The notes: a model not told the origin generated them from the letters alone. Numbered from the stretch's first letter, positions 1-7,054 are shown. The stretch is DNA of 18,959 nucleotides from Sysuimicrobium calidum (GCA_031459935.1 JAVKHN010000038.1:1-18959), one strand, 5' to 3'. Numbers and translations: made by a program.

Positions 1-1
1 G

Positions 2-457
2 GACGGTGGTCGGACCTGGGCCTACCTGGGCGAGCGGGGCCTGTCCGGGGTCTTCTCTTTGACGGTCCACCCTCGGAATCCCAATACCGTGTTCGCCGCC
101 ACCCGGGAGGGGCTGGTCGTGAGCCGTGACGGAGGCGAGCGCTGGCAACGCCTGGACGGGCCCCTGGGCCGCATTCCCGTAACGGCCCTGGTCTTTCATC
201 CCCGGGAGCCGTACCGGGTGTACGCCTACGCCGCCTCTTCGGAGCTCGGACTGGTGCGGAGCACCGACGGCGGGAGGACCTGGAACTCCCTGGGCCTCTT
301 CCTCGGTGGACAGGATGCCGTCGGCCAACTGGCCCTGCATCCCGCCGACCCGGAGATCCTGTACCTCAGTACATTCTCCGCGGACCTGTACCGGTCCGCG
401 GACGGAGGAAAGACGCTTCAGAGGCTCGTGGAAAGGGGTAGGGTGCTGGCACCGTGA
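2..457 (+). CDS. Asp-box (BNR) beta-propeller protein, 5' end outside window
   Basis: The reading frame is open from base 2 to the TGA at 455-457, so only the last 151 residues are present. Four Asp-box motifs (S/T-x-D-x-G-x-T-W type) are visible: DGGRTW at the very edge, SRDGGERW, STDGGRTW and SADGGKTL. They are spaced about 40-50 residues apart and alternate with 'HP..P..vY' strands. This is the pattern of sialidase-like, Ycf48-like and sortilin-type propellers. No catalytic residues can be assigned, so no enzyme activity is claimed. The stop overlaps the GTG start of the BlaI-family gene by four bases, which suggests one transcript with the copper/redox genes downstream. It could be an assembly factor or a secreted binding protein; the missing N-terminus would show whether it is exported. 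Confidence 0.75.
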   Translation, partial: DGGRTWAYLGERGLSGVFSLTVHPRNPNTVFAATREGLVVSRDGGERWQRLDGPLGRIPVTALVFHPREPYRVYAYAASSELGLVRSTDGGRTWNSLGLFLGGQDAVGQLALHPADPEILYLSTFSADLYRSADGGKTLQRLVERGRVLAP

Positions 458-900
458 CGCAGCCGCCGAAGGAACCCGACATTACCACCGTGCGCCTGGA
501 CCGGCCCGGGATCCGGGCGGTGCTGGGGGACCTGGAGGCACAGATCATGGAGATCATCTGGTCCCGCCCTCCGGGCGAGGGGGTTACCGTGCGGGAAGTG
601 TTCGAGGAGCTATACCCGCGCCGTCGCCTCGCCTACACCACGGTGATGAACACCATGGCGCGCCTAGCCCGAAAGGGTCTGCTCGTGACCGAGCGCCGGG
701 AGCCCGCCTACCTGTACCGGGCTGCCCTGGATCGGGAGGCGTTCGTGGACCGGTTCGTGGGCCGGGTGCTGGAGCGATTGCTGGTGAACTTCGGCGGGGT
801 CGCCACACAACGCCTTCGGGAACTCACAGACTCCCGAACCCGCGCGCGTCTCACCCGCCTCGCGGAAGAGGCCAGGTTGCGCCGTCGCGCGGAACGATGA
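454..900 (+). CDS. BlaI/MecI/CopY-family transcriptional repressor
   Basis: This is a 148-residue protein of the usual family length. Residues about 20-90 form the winged helix-turn-helix. The 'LGDLEAQIMEIIW' segment is the hallmark first helix, and LAYTTVMNTMARLARKGLL (59-77) is the recognition helix region followed by the wing (RREPAYLYRA). The C-terminal helices (95-148) would form the dimerisation arm. Family members repress antibiotic-resistance or copper genes (CopY). They are inactivated by proteolysis through a BlaR1-type partner or by metal binding. No Cys-rich CopY C-terminal metal site (CxC...CxC) is present, so direct copper sensing is not supported. The GTG start overlaps the previous stop, and its own TGA overlaps the ATG of the M56 peptidase gene (ATGA). 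The pairing with M56 suggests a protease-relieved repressor of this operon. Confidence 0.9.
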   Translation: MTQPPKEPDITTVRLDRPGIRAVLGDLEAQIMEIIWSRPPGEGVTVREVFEELYPRRRLAYTTVMNTMARLARKGLLVTERREPAYLYRAALDREAFVDRFVGRVLERLLVNFGGVATQRLRELTDSRTRARLTRLAEEARLRRRAER

Positions 901-1844
901 CCTTCCCGCAGTTCCTGCTGGGTTCGCTGGCGCTCGCCGTTGTCGTGGGCGGAGCGGGTGCCGTCGCCCTCCGCGGGGTGCCGCCGGGCGGCCGTCGACC
1001 GGTTGCTCTCCTGGTGCTCGGTCTACCGCCTTTCGTCCTCACGGTGGCCACCGCACACCTACTCGGACGGTTCCGGACGGCCTGCGTCCTGCCGATGAGC
1101 TGGGAGCAGGTCGTCACCCTCGGGCTGCTCGGGATGCTGTGGGGGAGCATGCTGGTCGCCCTGGCTGTGAATCTCGTGCGGCTGCGGACAACCCACCGGC
1201 TGCTGCAGGGCTGCCCGGCACTCGAGGAGCCTCAGGCGGTGCAGCGCCTTGCCCTGCTCGCCGCGCGGTTGAAGGCCCCGATTCCCCGCCTGCGTGTGCT
1301 GGAGACCCACTCCCCTGTGGCTCTCGGAGCGTGGTTGAGCGGACCCGCGGTGGTGGTCTCCCGGTGGTTCCTTGAGCACCTGGACGGCGAGGAGCTGGAG
1401 GCGGTGATGGCCCACGAACTGGCCCACCTGGTCCGGCGCGCCCCTCAGGTTCTGTGGGTCGCCCGGGTACTGCGAGACGCCACGTGGTACCTCCCGTGGT
1501 CACGGCGGGCCTTCGAACTCCTCGAGGCGGAGGAGGAGCTGGAGGCCGACGCGCTCGCGGTAGCGCTCACCGGCCGGCCCCTTGCTCTGGCCTCCGCCCT
1601 CGGGCGGCTCACCGAGCAGGCATTGCTGGCTAGCGTGCCATTGCCCGGGTTCGGGAGCGAGCCCGGATGGATGCTGGAGGAGCGGCTGCGCCGCCTGCTG
1701 GAGGGCCGGGCCCGGCCGGGCGGGGTGCTGGTCGGAAGCCTCCTCGCGGGGGGCCTGGCAGCGGCAGCCCTGCAGATGGTTCCGAGCTTAGTGGCCGACT
1801 TCGCTGGGGCCCTGCCCCTGTACTGCCGCGTTGCACCATCTTAA
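897..1844 (+). CDS. M56 (BlaR1-like) membrane zinc metallopeptidase
   Basis: This is a 315-residue protein read from the ATG at 897, which overlaps the upstream stop by four bases. Three hydrophobic helices lie at about residues 5-26, 36-56 and 71-95. A cytoplasmic zinc protease domain follows, with HELAH at 173-177 and a downstream ELEAD stretch whose E214 would be the third zinc ligand. A last hydrophobic helix runs over about 276-300. In BlaR1/MecR1 this domain destroys the BlaI-type repressor after a signal is sensed outside the cell. Here the protein stops soon after the final helix and has no penicillin-binding sensor domain, so any inducer must be sensed by the membrane part or by a partner. 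Being encoded directly after the BlaI homologue, it is the obvious candidate for relieving that repressor. Substrate and signal are inferred. Confidence 0.85.
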   Translation: MTFPQFLLGSLALAVVVGGAGAVALRGVPPGGRRPVALLVLGLPPFVLTVATAHLLGRFRTACVLPMSWEQVVTLGLLGMLWGSMLVALAVNLVRLRTTHRLLQGCPALEEPQAVQRLALLAARLKAPIPRLRVLETHSPVALGAWLSGPAVVVSRWFLEHLDGEELEAVMAHELAHLVRRAPQVLWVARVLRDATWYLPWSRRAFELLEAEEELEADALAVALTGRPLALASALGRLTEQALLASVPLPGFGSEPGWMLEERLRRLLEGRARPGGVLVGSLLAGGLAAAALQMVPSLVADFAGALPLYCRVAPS

Positions 1845-1868
1845 CGAACCCGGGAGGTGGATGTGGAC

Positions 1869-2309
1869 ATGGAGTACTGGCTGCCTCTCCTCCTGCTCCT
1901 AGCTTGCCCCCTCGGCATGGGGATCGCCATGCGGCTTGCCATGCGCGCAGAGCCGCGTGGACCCGGCGGAGGAGCCTCGGCGGCGGACTCCTCTGCCGGA
2001 CTCTCACAGGTTCCAGACGACAGGCCGCCACCGGACGCCGCGAGTGCGCTGCGGTCTTCGCGCCTTCTGTGCCTGGACTGGAGGGTGCTGGCCGGGCTTG
2101 TGACGGTCGGCGTCGTCCTGTGGCTGGTTGCGCCCGCGGTGATCCTGCCCGCCCTGGCTTTGCTCGCGCTGCTCGCCTGCCCGACCTCCCATTACCTCAT
2201 GATGCGGGGTGAAGCCGGCCGCTCCTGCCACCCGCCGTCCCAGCAGCCGGCTCAAGCCCCACCCGAGGCCTCAGGGACCCTCAGCCAGCCGCCCGGCGAG
2301 GGAGAGTAG
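1869..2309 (+). CDS. small membrane protein with two Cys-Pro helix ends (DUF2933-like), possible metal binding
   Basis: A 146-residue protein if read from the ATG at 1869; GTG 1863 and GTG 1857 are in-frame alternatives, and GGGAGG at 1852-1857 fits either ATG 1869 or GTG 1863. Hydrophobic helices lie at about residues 4-22 and 74-106. Both end in a similar motif: ACPLGMGIAMR (Cys13, Pro14, Met17) and ACPTSHYLMMRG (Cys104, Pro105, His108, Met111, Met112). The second resembles short DUF2933-type membrane proteins, which carry a hydrophobic helix ending CP..H..M and are often found near copper genes. The linker and the C-terminal tail are Pro/Ser/Gly rich and low in complexity. Position between the M56 peptidase and TlpA genes supports a role in the same copper/redox module. 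Metal binding is inference from residue type and neighbours only. Confidence 0.65.
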   Translation: MEYWLPLLLLLACPLGMGIAMRLAMRAEPRGPGGGASAADSSAGLSQVPDDRPPPDAASALRSSRLLCLDWRVLAGLVTVGVVLWLVAPAVILPALALLALLACPTSHYLMMRGEAGRSCHPPSQQPAQAPPEASGTLSQPPGEGE

Positions 2310-2346
2310 CCTGCATGGCCCGCAGCACGCGCGTGCGGATCTGGAC

Positions 2347-2934
2347 GTGGGGAGGGTAGAGAAGGCCTTCGCCGGTCGCCGACTGAGGCTCGCGGCCAGC
2401 CTCCTCCTGGTCGCCGGGCTTCTCGCTCTGTTCTCCTCCGCCCTGTTCCGGGGTCAGAACCCGGGTCGCGGCGGGCTCGCCATCAACGCCACGGGACGCG
2501 TGGGGCAGCTGCGAGTACGGCCCGCGCCCCCGTTCCAGCTCCGGTTGCTCGACGGTGGCACGTTCCGCCTCGTGGACCAGCGCGGCAAGCTTGTGGTGGT
2601 CAACTTCTGGGCCTCGTGGTGCCCGCCGTGCCGGGAGGAGGCGCCTGAGCTGGTGGCGGCCTGGCGGAGGCTTCGGGGCTGGGGTATCGTATTCGTGGGC
2701 GTGAACGTGTGGGACTCCGAGCAGGCCGCGCGTGCATTCCTGCGGACCTACGGGGTCCGCTACCCGAACGGTCCCGATCCGCGGGGGCAGATCCTCGTGG
2801 ATTTCGGAGTCACGGGGATCCCGGAGACGTACGTGGTGGATCGTGCGGGGCTGCTCGTGGGGCGATGGATCGGGCCCATCACCGGGGAGGATCTGATCAA
2901 GCTGCTGGAAGGCCTTCGGAGACCGACCCCGTGA
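2347..2934 (+). CDS. TlpA/ResA/DsbE-like membrane-anchored thiol-disulfide oxidoreductase (first copy)
   Basis: The protein has an N-terminal membrane anchor (about residues 14-35 from GTG 2347) and a thioredoxin-fold domain facing outward. The redox motif is WASWCPPC (Cys92, Cys95), with the cis-proline in GVTGIPET (Pro159). Such proteins use electrons from CcdA to reduce disulfides in apocytochrome c or in copper-site proteins such as Sco/CuA subunits. The start is uncertain. The frame is open back to an ATG at 2209, which would overlap the previous gene by about 100 bases. GTG 2347 lies just before the anchor but has no clear ribosome site. The stop overlaps the GTG of ccdA (GTGA). The protein is about 195 residues, normal for the family. 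Confidence 0.88.
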   Translation: MGRVEKAFAGRRLRLAASLLLVAGLLALFSSALFRGQNPGRGGLAINATGRVGQLRVRPAPPFQLRLLDGGTFRLVDQRGKLVVVNFWASWCPPCREEAPELVAAWRRLRGWGIVFVGVNVWDSEQAARAFLRTYGVRYPNGPDPRGQILVDFGVTGIPETYVVDRAGLLVGRWIGPITGEDLIKLLEGLRRPTP

Positions 2935-3755
2935 ACGGAGAGGTCGCCCTCGTGCGCAGGATCCGCATAGACCTCGCAGGGATCGCCTTCATGCTGCTGG
3001 GCCTGGCGCTGGGATGGGTCCTGATCTCGTCCACGAAGGCCCTCTACCTCGCCCAGGGGCGGATCGCCACCCTCGCCACCTGGCTCCCGGTGGGATACGC
3101 CTTCGCCGCGGGCATGGTGGCTGCGGTCAATCCCTGCGGGATCCTGCTCCTGCCTTCCCTCGCCGCCTACGCGCTCGCGCAGACAGACCCGGAATCCTCT
3201 GGAAGACGCGCTACTCGGGCGCTCGCCTTCGGAAGCCTCAGTACCCTGGGCTTCGTAGTGCTCTTCGGGGCCGCAGGTCTGGTAATCGGCACGGGCGGAT
3301 ATGTGCTCGCCCAGGCGTTTCCGTACGGAGGCATGCTCATCGGTGGAATCCTCGTGCTGCTCGGCACCTGGCTCGTTCTCTCCGGCCGGGAGCTCGGGCT
3401 TGCGGCCGCAAGCCGGGTGTGGGAGCGGGTGCGGCCCCGGAACGATCTACTCTCCTACTTCGGGTTCGGGGTGGCTTACGGGGTCTGTTCCCTCGCGTGC
3501 ACCCTGCCCGTGTTCCTCGCGGTGGTGGGAAGCGCGGTGGCTTCCGGGAGCTGGCTGGTGGCGGCCGGCCGGTTCGTGGGGTACGCCCTCGGCATGGGCA
3601 CGGTCCTCACCGCGGTGCTGGTGGGGGTGGCCTTCTTCGAGGCCGCGGTCACCCGGTGGATCCGGACTGTGGTTCCCTATGTGCACCGGCTCGCAGCCGC
3701 CTTCCTCATCGGCGCGGGGGTCTTCACCATGGGGTATTGGTGGAGGGCGTTTTGA
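2931..3755 (+). CDS. ccdA: CcdA/DsbD-family transmembrane thiol electron transporter
   Basis: A 274-residue protein with about seven hydrophobic segments. The two family cysteines sit in helices: VNPCGILLLP (Cys69) and SLACTLPVFL (Cys190, with an extra Cys186). They pass reducing equivalents from cytoplasmic thioredoxin to extracytoplasmic thioredoxin-like proteins. An N-terminal helix (about 15-35) precedes the six-helix core, so the protein is slightly longer than minimal CcdA. The GTG start at 2931 overlaps the tlpA stop by four bases. The TGA stop at 3753-3755 overlaps the TTG start of the CopC-CopD gene. TlpA-type genes on both sides are its likely electron acceptors. Confidence 0.9.
   Translation: MNGEVALVRRIRIDLAGIAFMLLGLALGWVLISSTKALYLAQGRIATLATWLPVGYAFAAGMVAAVNPCGILLLPSLAAYALAQTDPESSGRRATRALAFGSLSTLGFVVLFGAAGLVIGTGGYVLAQAFPYGGMLIGGILVLLGTWLVLSGRELGLAAASRVWERVRPRNDLLSYFGFGVAYGVCSLACTLPVFLAVVGSAVASGSWLVAAGRFVGYALGMGTVLTAVLVGVAFFEAAVTRWIRTVVPYVHRLAAAFLIGAGVFTMGYWWRAF
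3742..3747 (+). promoter_or_regulatory. ribosome-binding site that fixes a TTG start
   Basis: GGAGGG lies inside the end of ccdA, four bases before the TTG at 3752. That TTG immediately precedes a well-formed signal peptide. The next upstream in-frame alternative, GTG 3740, starts before this Shine-Dalgarno sequence, so the rare TTG is the best-supported start for the CopC-CopD fusion. Confidence 0.6.
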
Positions 3756-5842
3756 CCTCCCCGCGGGCCATCCTCGGGGGGATCTGCCTTATGGTGCTGG
3801 TGGGCCTCCTGGCGGCGAACCCCGCCCGTGGCCATGCGGTCCTGCTTCGCAGCAGCCCTCCGGACGGCGCCCGGCTGGACACATCCCCGCCGCAGGCGGT
3901 CCTGGTGTTCAGTGAGCCCGTGCATCCCGCTTTGAGCACCGCGGAGGTGCTGGATTCTTCCGGGAGGGTGCGCTCCCTGCGGTCCGAGGTGACGGGAGAC
4001 GGCCGGACCCTTGTGGCTTCTCTTCCGCAGCTTCCCCGGGGAAGCTATGCGGTGCGGTGGCGGATCCTCTCTCGGGTGGACGGGCACCTCACCACGGGGC
4101 TGGTGGCGTTCGGCGTGGGTGTGGAACCGGGCCGCCGGGGTATGGATCTGAACCGGCCGCCGCTGCTGCGGGTGGCAGTCCGGTGGGTCGCGTACGCGGC
4201 CATGCTGGTGCTCGCGGGAATCTCCGTCTTCCGGCACCTCGTGTTCCCCACCGCCCTTCCGAAAATCGCGGAGAACCCGATCCGGACCCTCACGGGGGTC
4301 GCGGCGCTCGTCTTGCTGCTCACCGCACCCGCGGAACTCGCCTACCTCCTCGGCGGAGCGCCCTTTCAGCAGGCCGCGTGGATGCTGGCCTCGAGCTCTG
4401 CGGGACTGGCCCTGGGGCTTCGCAGCCTCGCCGCATCCGCCTTCCTCGTGCCGGACGCGGCCCGGGCCCGGTGGTCGCTTCCCGCGGCGGCCGTTCTGCT
4501 CTTCACCGCTACCCTGAGCTCCCACGCGTGGGGCGGCGGGATGCTTGCGGCCCTCGTGGACGGGGTGCACCTGCTGGCCGCCTCGGTCTGGCTGGGAGGG
4601 CTCGCGGGCCTCCTCGTCCTCCTCGCCGCGGGCCGCCCATACCGCATGCACGCGGTACAGGCGGTCCTTCGCTTTTCGTGGTGGGCAGGCTGGAGCCTGA
4701 TGGCCGTGGCGGGCAGCGGTGCCCTCATGACCGCGCGGGAGCTCCCCTTCCTCTCCGGCCTCCTCACCACGGACTGGGGCAGGCTGCTGCTGGCAAAGCT
4801 CGTCCTTGTCCTGATCCTGGTGATCCTGGGTGCGGTGAACCGTTACGCGCTGCTTCCCCGGTTGACCCCGGGGAATCCGAAGGAAGGGGTTCTCCGCTGG
4901 GTCCGGCGGGTCGTGACGGTGGAGGCGGCCGCGGGTGCGCTGGTGCTGCTGGTGGTGGGCGCCCTCACCATTACCCCCACCGCCCGCGCCATCCAGCTAC
5001 GCACCGTTCCCCCGCGTACCCTCGCGCTGGCTGCGGTCTCCGGCGGATTGCGGATCGTGCTGCGCGTCATGCCTGCGGAGCCGGGCTGGAACCGGTTCGA
5101 GGCCACCCTCCGCAGCCCGGAGGGGACCTCCGGGGATGCGGACCGGGTGATGGTACGGTTGTGGAAGCTGGACGAGGAGGTCTTACCGGCCACCGTGAGG
5201 CTCACGCGGGAGGAACCCGGCCGGTACGCGACGGAGAGCGGAGCGCTCGGGCTTCCGGGTTTCTGGGAGGCTGAAGTGGTGCTGCGGTGGCGGGGAAGAC
5301 CGGACGTCTCCGTGTCCTTCCCGCTGCGTGTGGGAGAGTTCCGGTTACGGACGGAGGCCGAGGCCTTCCAGCTTCTCCGTCGGGCTCGGGAGGCAATGGA
5401 GGCCGTGCATGTGTGGCGGGAGACCGAGCAGATCACGGATGGAGCGGGCAACGTGGTGGTGACCCGCTATACCTTCCAGAAGCCGGACCGGGTGCGGTTC
5501 GAGGTAGCCGGGGGAATGGAGGCAATTCTCATCAGTCGGGAGCGGTACGTGCGGACGGACCGGGGGTGGAGCCGGGACAGGCTCCCGGAGCCCTTCATGG
5601 CCCAGGGGGCGGCAGGGTACATGCAAAACCCCGCGCGGGCGCAGGTGGGTCGGCGGGCCGTCTGCGGGGAGGAACCATGCCGGGTGGTGCTGTGGGACAG
5701 CCCGGATGGCCTCGCCTCCTTCGCCGCGTGGATCGGGGAGCGCACCCACCGGCCCCATAAGCTCCTGATGTCGGCCCCCGCCCACTACATGGTCACTCTG
5801 CCCCGGGACTTCGATGCGGCGCAGGAGGTGACGCCTCCGTGA
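3752..5842 (+). CDS. CopC-CopD fusion with two extra C-terminal extracytoplasmic modules; copper binding and transport
   Basis: A 696-residue protein from TTG 3752. The signal peptide (1-27) ends before His28, which becomes the first mature residue as in CopC. A CopC beta-sandwich follows to about 125. With His28 counted as 1, Asp110 and His112 (DGH) fall at 83 and 85, matching the His1/Asp83/His85 copper(II) site known for CopC. CopD spans about 138-410 with roughly eight helices, including SSHAWGG (His258) and DGVHLLAASVWLGGL (His273). Residues about 415-528 look like a beta-rich extracytoplasmic domain of YtkA/FixH type. Residues about 530-690 resemble a LolA/LppX-like lipid-carrier fold (helix with RAREAME, then TRYTFQKPDRVRFEV) and carry a Cys638-x4-Cys643 pair. 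CopC/CopD proteins take up or buffer copper at the membrane. The first two domains are firm; the last two assignments are tentative. Confidence 0.85.
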   Translation: MTSPRAILGGICLMVLVGLLAANPARGHAVLLRSSPPDGARLDTSPPQAVLVFSEPVHPALSTAEVLDSSGRVRSLRSEVTGDGRTLVASLPQLPRGSYAVRWRILSRVDGHLTTGLVAFGVGVEPGRRGMDLNRPPLLRVAVRWVAYAAMLVLAGISVFRHLVFPTALPKIAENPIRTLTGVAALVLLLTAPAELAYLLGGAPFQQAAWMLASSSAGLALGLRSLAASAFLVPDAARARWSLPAAAVLLFTATLSSHAWGGGMLAALVDGVHLLAASVWLGGLAGLLVLLAAGRPYRMHAVQAVLRFSWWAGWSLMAVAGSGALMTARELPFLSGLLTTDWGRLLLAKLVLVLILVILGAVNRYALLPRLTPGNPKEGVLRWVRRVVTVEAAAGALVLLVVGALTITPTARAIQLRTVPPRTLALAAVSGGLRIVLRVMPAEPGWNRFEATLRSPEGTSGDADRVMVRLWKLDEEVLPATVRLTREEPGRYATESGALGLPGFWEAEVVLRWRGRPDVSVSFPLRVGEFRLRTEAEAFQLLRRAREAMEAVHVWRETEQITDGAGNVVVTRYTFQKPDRVRFEVAGGMEAILISRERYVRTDRGWSRDRLPEPFMAQGAAGYMQNPARAQVGRRAVCGEEPCRVVLWDSPDGLASFAAWIGERTHRPHKLLMSAPAHYMVTLPRDFDAAQEVTPP

Positions 5843-6402
5843 GGCGGTTCCTGGTGCTTTTTGCGGTGGCCCTCGCCTCCGTGGGCGTCGCCTGGGTGTG
5901 GGAGCAGGCGCAGGAAGGAAGAGGCATTCCCGCCATACGCGCTCCGGCCCGGCCGGACGCCAACGCCCTCCGGGACCGACCGCTCGCTCCGGACTTTCTC
6001 CTAGAGACCCTGGACGGCCGCGAGCTGGCCCTCTCCGAGCTGCGGGGCAAGCCGGTGGTGTTAAACTTCTGGGCCTCGTGGTGCGTGCCGTGCCGGCTGG
6101 AGATGCCCATCCTGGAGGACGCGGCCAAGCGCTACCGGGGGCGAGTTCACTTCCTGGGGGTGAACGTCCTGGACCGCCCCCCACTGGCTAAGGCATTCGT
6201 GCGCAAGCTCGGGGTGACCTTCCCCTCCGTGTTGGATGAGGACGGCGTGGTGCTCGCGAAGTACCGGGTGGTGGGGCTTCCCACCACGGTGTTCATCACC
6301 CGCTCCGGACGCCTCTTTGAGGTCCACGCGGGTCCTTTCGTGGGCCCCGAGGGCGCCCGTCGTCTGGAGGACTACATCGCCCGACTCCTGCGGCAGCCCT
6401 GA
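5839..6402 (+). CDS. TlpA/ResA-like thiol-disulfide oxidoreductase (second copy)
   Basis: A 187-residue protein from GTG 5839, overlapping the CopC-CopD stop by four bases. It has an N-terminal signal anchor (about residues 3-21) and a thioredoxin domain with WASWCVPC (Cys82, Cys85) and the cis-proline in GLPTT (Pro148). Its length and layout match the first copy at 2347-2934. The two differ around the active site (CVPC against CPPC) and at the cis-Pro loop, so they probably have different redox potentials or partners. It sits directly after the copper protein, which has a Cys-x4-Cys pair in its outer domain. That protein, or an unseen Sco/CuA protein, is a plausible substrate (inference). 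Confidence 0.9.
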   Translation: MRRFLVLFAVALASVGVAWVWEQAQEGRGIPAIRAPARPDANALRDRPLAPDFLLETLDGRELALSELRGKPVVLNFWASWCVPCRLEMPILEDAAKRYRGRVHFLGVNVLDRPPLAKAFVRKLGVTFPSVLDEDGVVLAKYRVVGLPTTVFITRSGRLFEVHAGPFVGPEGARRLEDYIARLLRQP

Positions 6403-6420
6403 CCCCCGTGGCGCGGATTT

Positions 6421-6433
6421 GGCTCCCGGAGCC
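6421..6433 (+). terminator. short hairpin, possible weak terminator after the copper/redox operon
   Basis: GGCTC-CCG-GAGCC can form a 5-bp GC stem with a 3-base loop, in the 61-base gap between the second tlpA and the plsY-like gene. It is followed by CTTAAAAT rather than a clean T run, so termination would be weak. The TAAAAT at 6436-6441 could instead be part of a -10 element for the next gene, but no convincing -35 was found. Confidence 0.3.
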
Positions 6434-6463
6434 CTTAAAATCCTGAATTGCGGGAGGGGCAGG

Positions 6464-7054
6464 ATGGAGCTTCAGGAGTGGACGGTGGGAGTGGCCGCGT
6501 ATGCGCTGGGCTCCGTCCTGCCCGCGGAGATCCTGGCCCGGCGGCGGGGCACTTCCCTCCTGCACGTGGGGGAGAATCCGGGCGGCGCCGGCACATGGCG
6601 TACCCTGGGTCCCCGGGCGGGCGCGGCCGTGATCCTCTTCGATATGGGCAAAGGGGTGGCGGCGGCCTGGCTGGCGCGTCGGGTGGCCGCCACCCTGGAA
6701 GGCTTCGTGCTCATCTGCACCGCACCCGTGGCCGGCCACAACTGGCCCCTCTACTTCCTGTTCCGCGGGGGCCGCGGTCTCGGCCCCGCGGCCGGGGTGC
6801 TCCTGGTCCTGGCCGGGAAACCCTTCCTGCTTGCCTTTGGGCTGGGAGCGCTGATGGCCCTGCGCACCCGGTGGGTTCCCACCGTGGGCATCGTGGCCCT
6901 GCCCACCTACCTGGGGCTGCTCCTGGCGGGGGGGTATCCTGCCCGCGAAGTTGCTGCAGCGACAGCGGTGAGCCTCACCGTGGCGGTACGTCAGCTGCCC
7001 TGGCTTTGGGGGCGGCTCCAGGAATGGAAGCGTCCCGTGCCCCGGTCCCCTTAG
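6464..7054 (+). CDS. PlsY-like membrane protein lacking the family's catalytic motifs
   Basis: A 196-residue, multi-helix membrane protein from ATG 6464, with GGGAGGGG just upstream. The resemblance to PlsY (acyl-phosphate:glycerol-3-phosphate acyltransferase) is clear from GSVLPAEIL (16-24), NPGGAG (38-43), FDMGKG (59-64) and GHNWPLYFLFRGGRG (91-105). The catalytic features are eroded. Motif 1, normally DIRxxGSGNxGxTN, reads SLLHVGENPGGAG, so the essential Ser and Arg are gone. GGKG is GGRG. The C-terminal His/Asn/Glu motif (HRENIxRLxxGxE type) is absent; that end reads VRQLPWLWGRLQEW. It is probably a divergent paralogue with another acyl or phosphate ligand, or a non-enzymatic partner. It is followed by FakB/DegV, whose pathway makes PlsY's acyl-phosphate substrate. 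The family call is good; the activity is unknown. Confidence 0.75.
   Translation: MELQEWTVGVAAYALGSVLPAEILARRRGTSLLHVGENPGGAGTWRTLGPRAGAAVILFDMGKGVAAAWLARRVAATLEGFVLICTAPVAGHNWPLYFLFRGGRGLGPAAGVLLVLAGKPFLLAFGLGALMALRTRWVPTVGIVALPTYLGLLLAGGYPAREVAAATAVSLTVAVRQLPWLWGRLQEWKRPVPRSP

Noticed and set aside
454..1844. BlaI/M56 pair as a beta-lactam resistance system
   Set aside because: No penicillin-binding sensor domain and no beta-lactamase or PBP2a gene is present; the downstream genes concern copper and thiols.
3014..3751. Upstream extension of the CopC-CopD frame through ccdA
   Set aside because: It is open only because of high GC. It precedes the signal peptide and overlaps ccdA completely; the TTG at 3752 with its ribosome site is the sensible start.
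3677..4651. A 324-codon minus-strand frame opposite ccdA and the CopC-CopD gene
   Set aside because: The + strand carries clear CopC and CopD motifs here; the antisense frame is low-complexity and lacks a domain.
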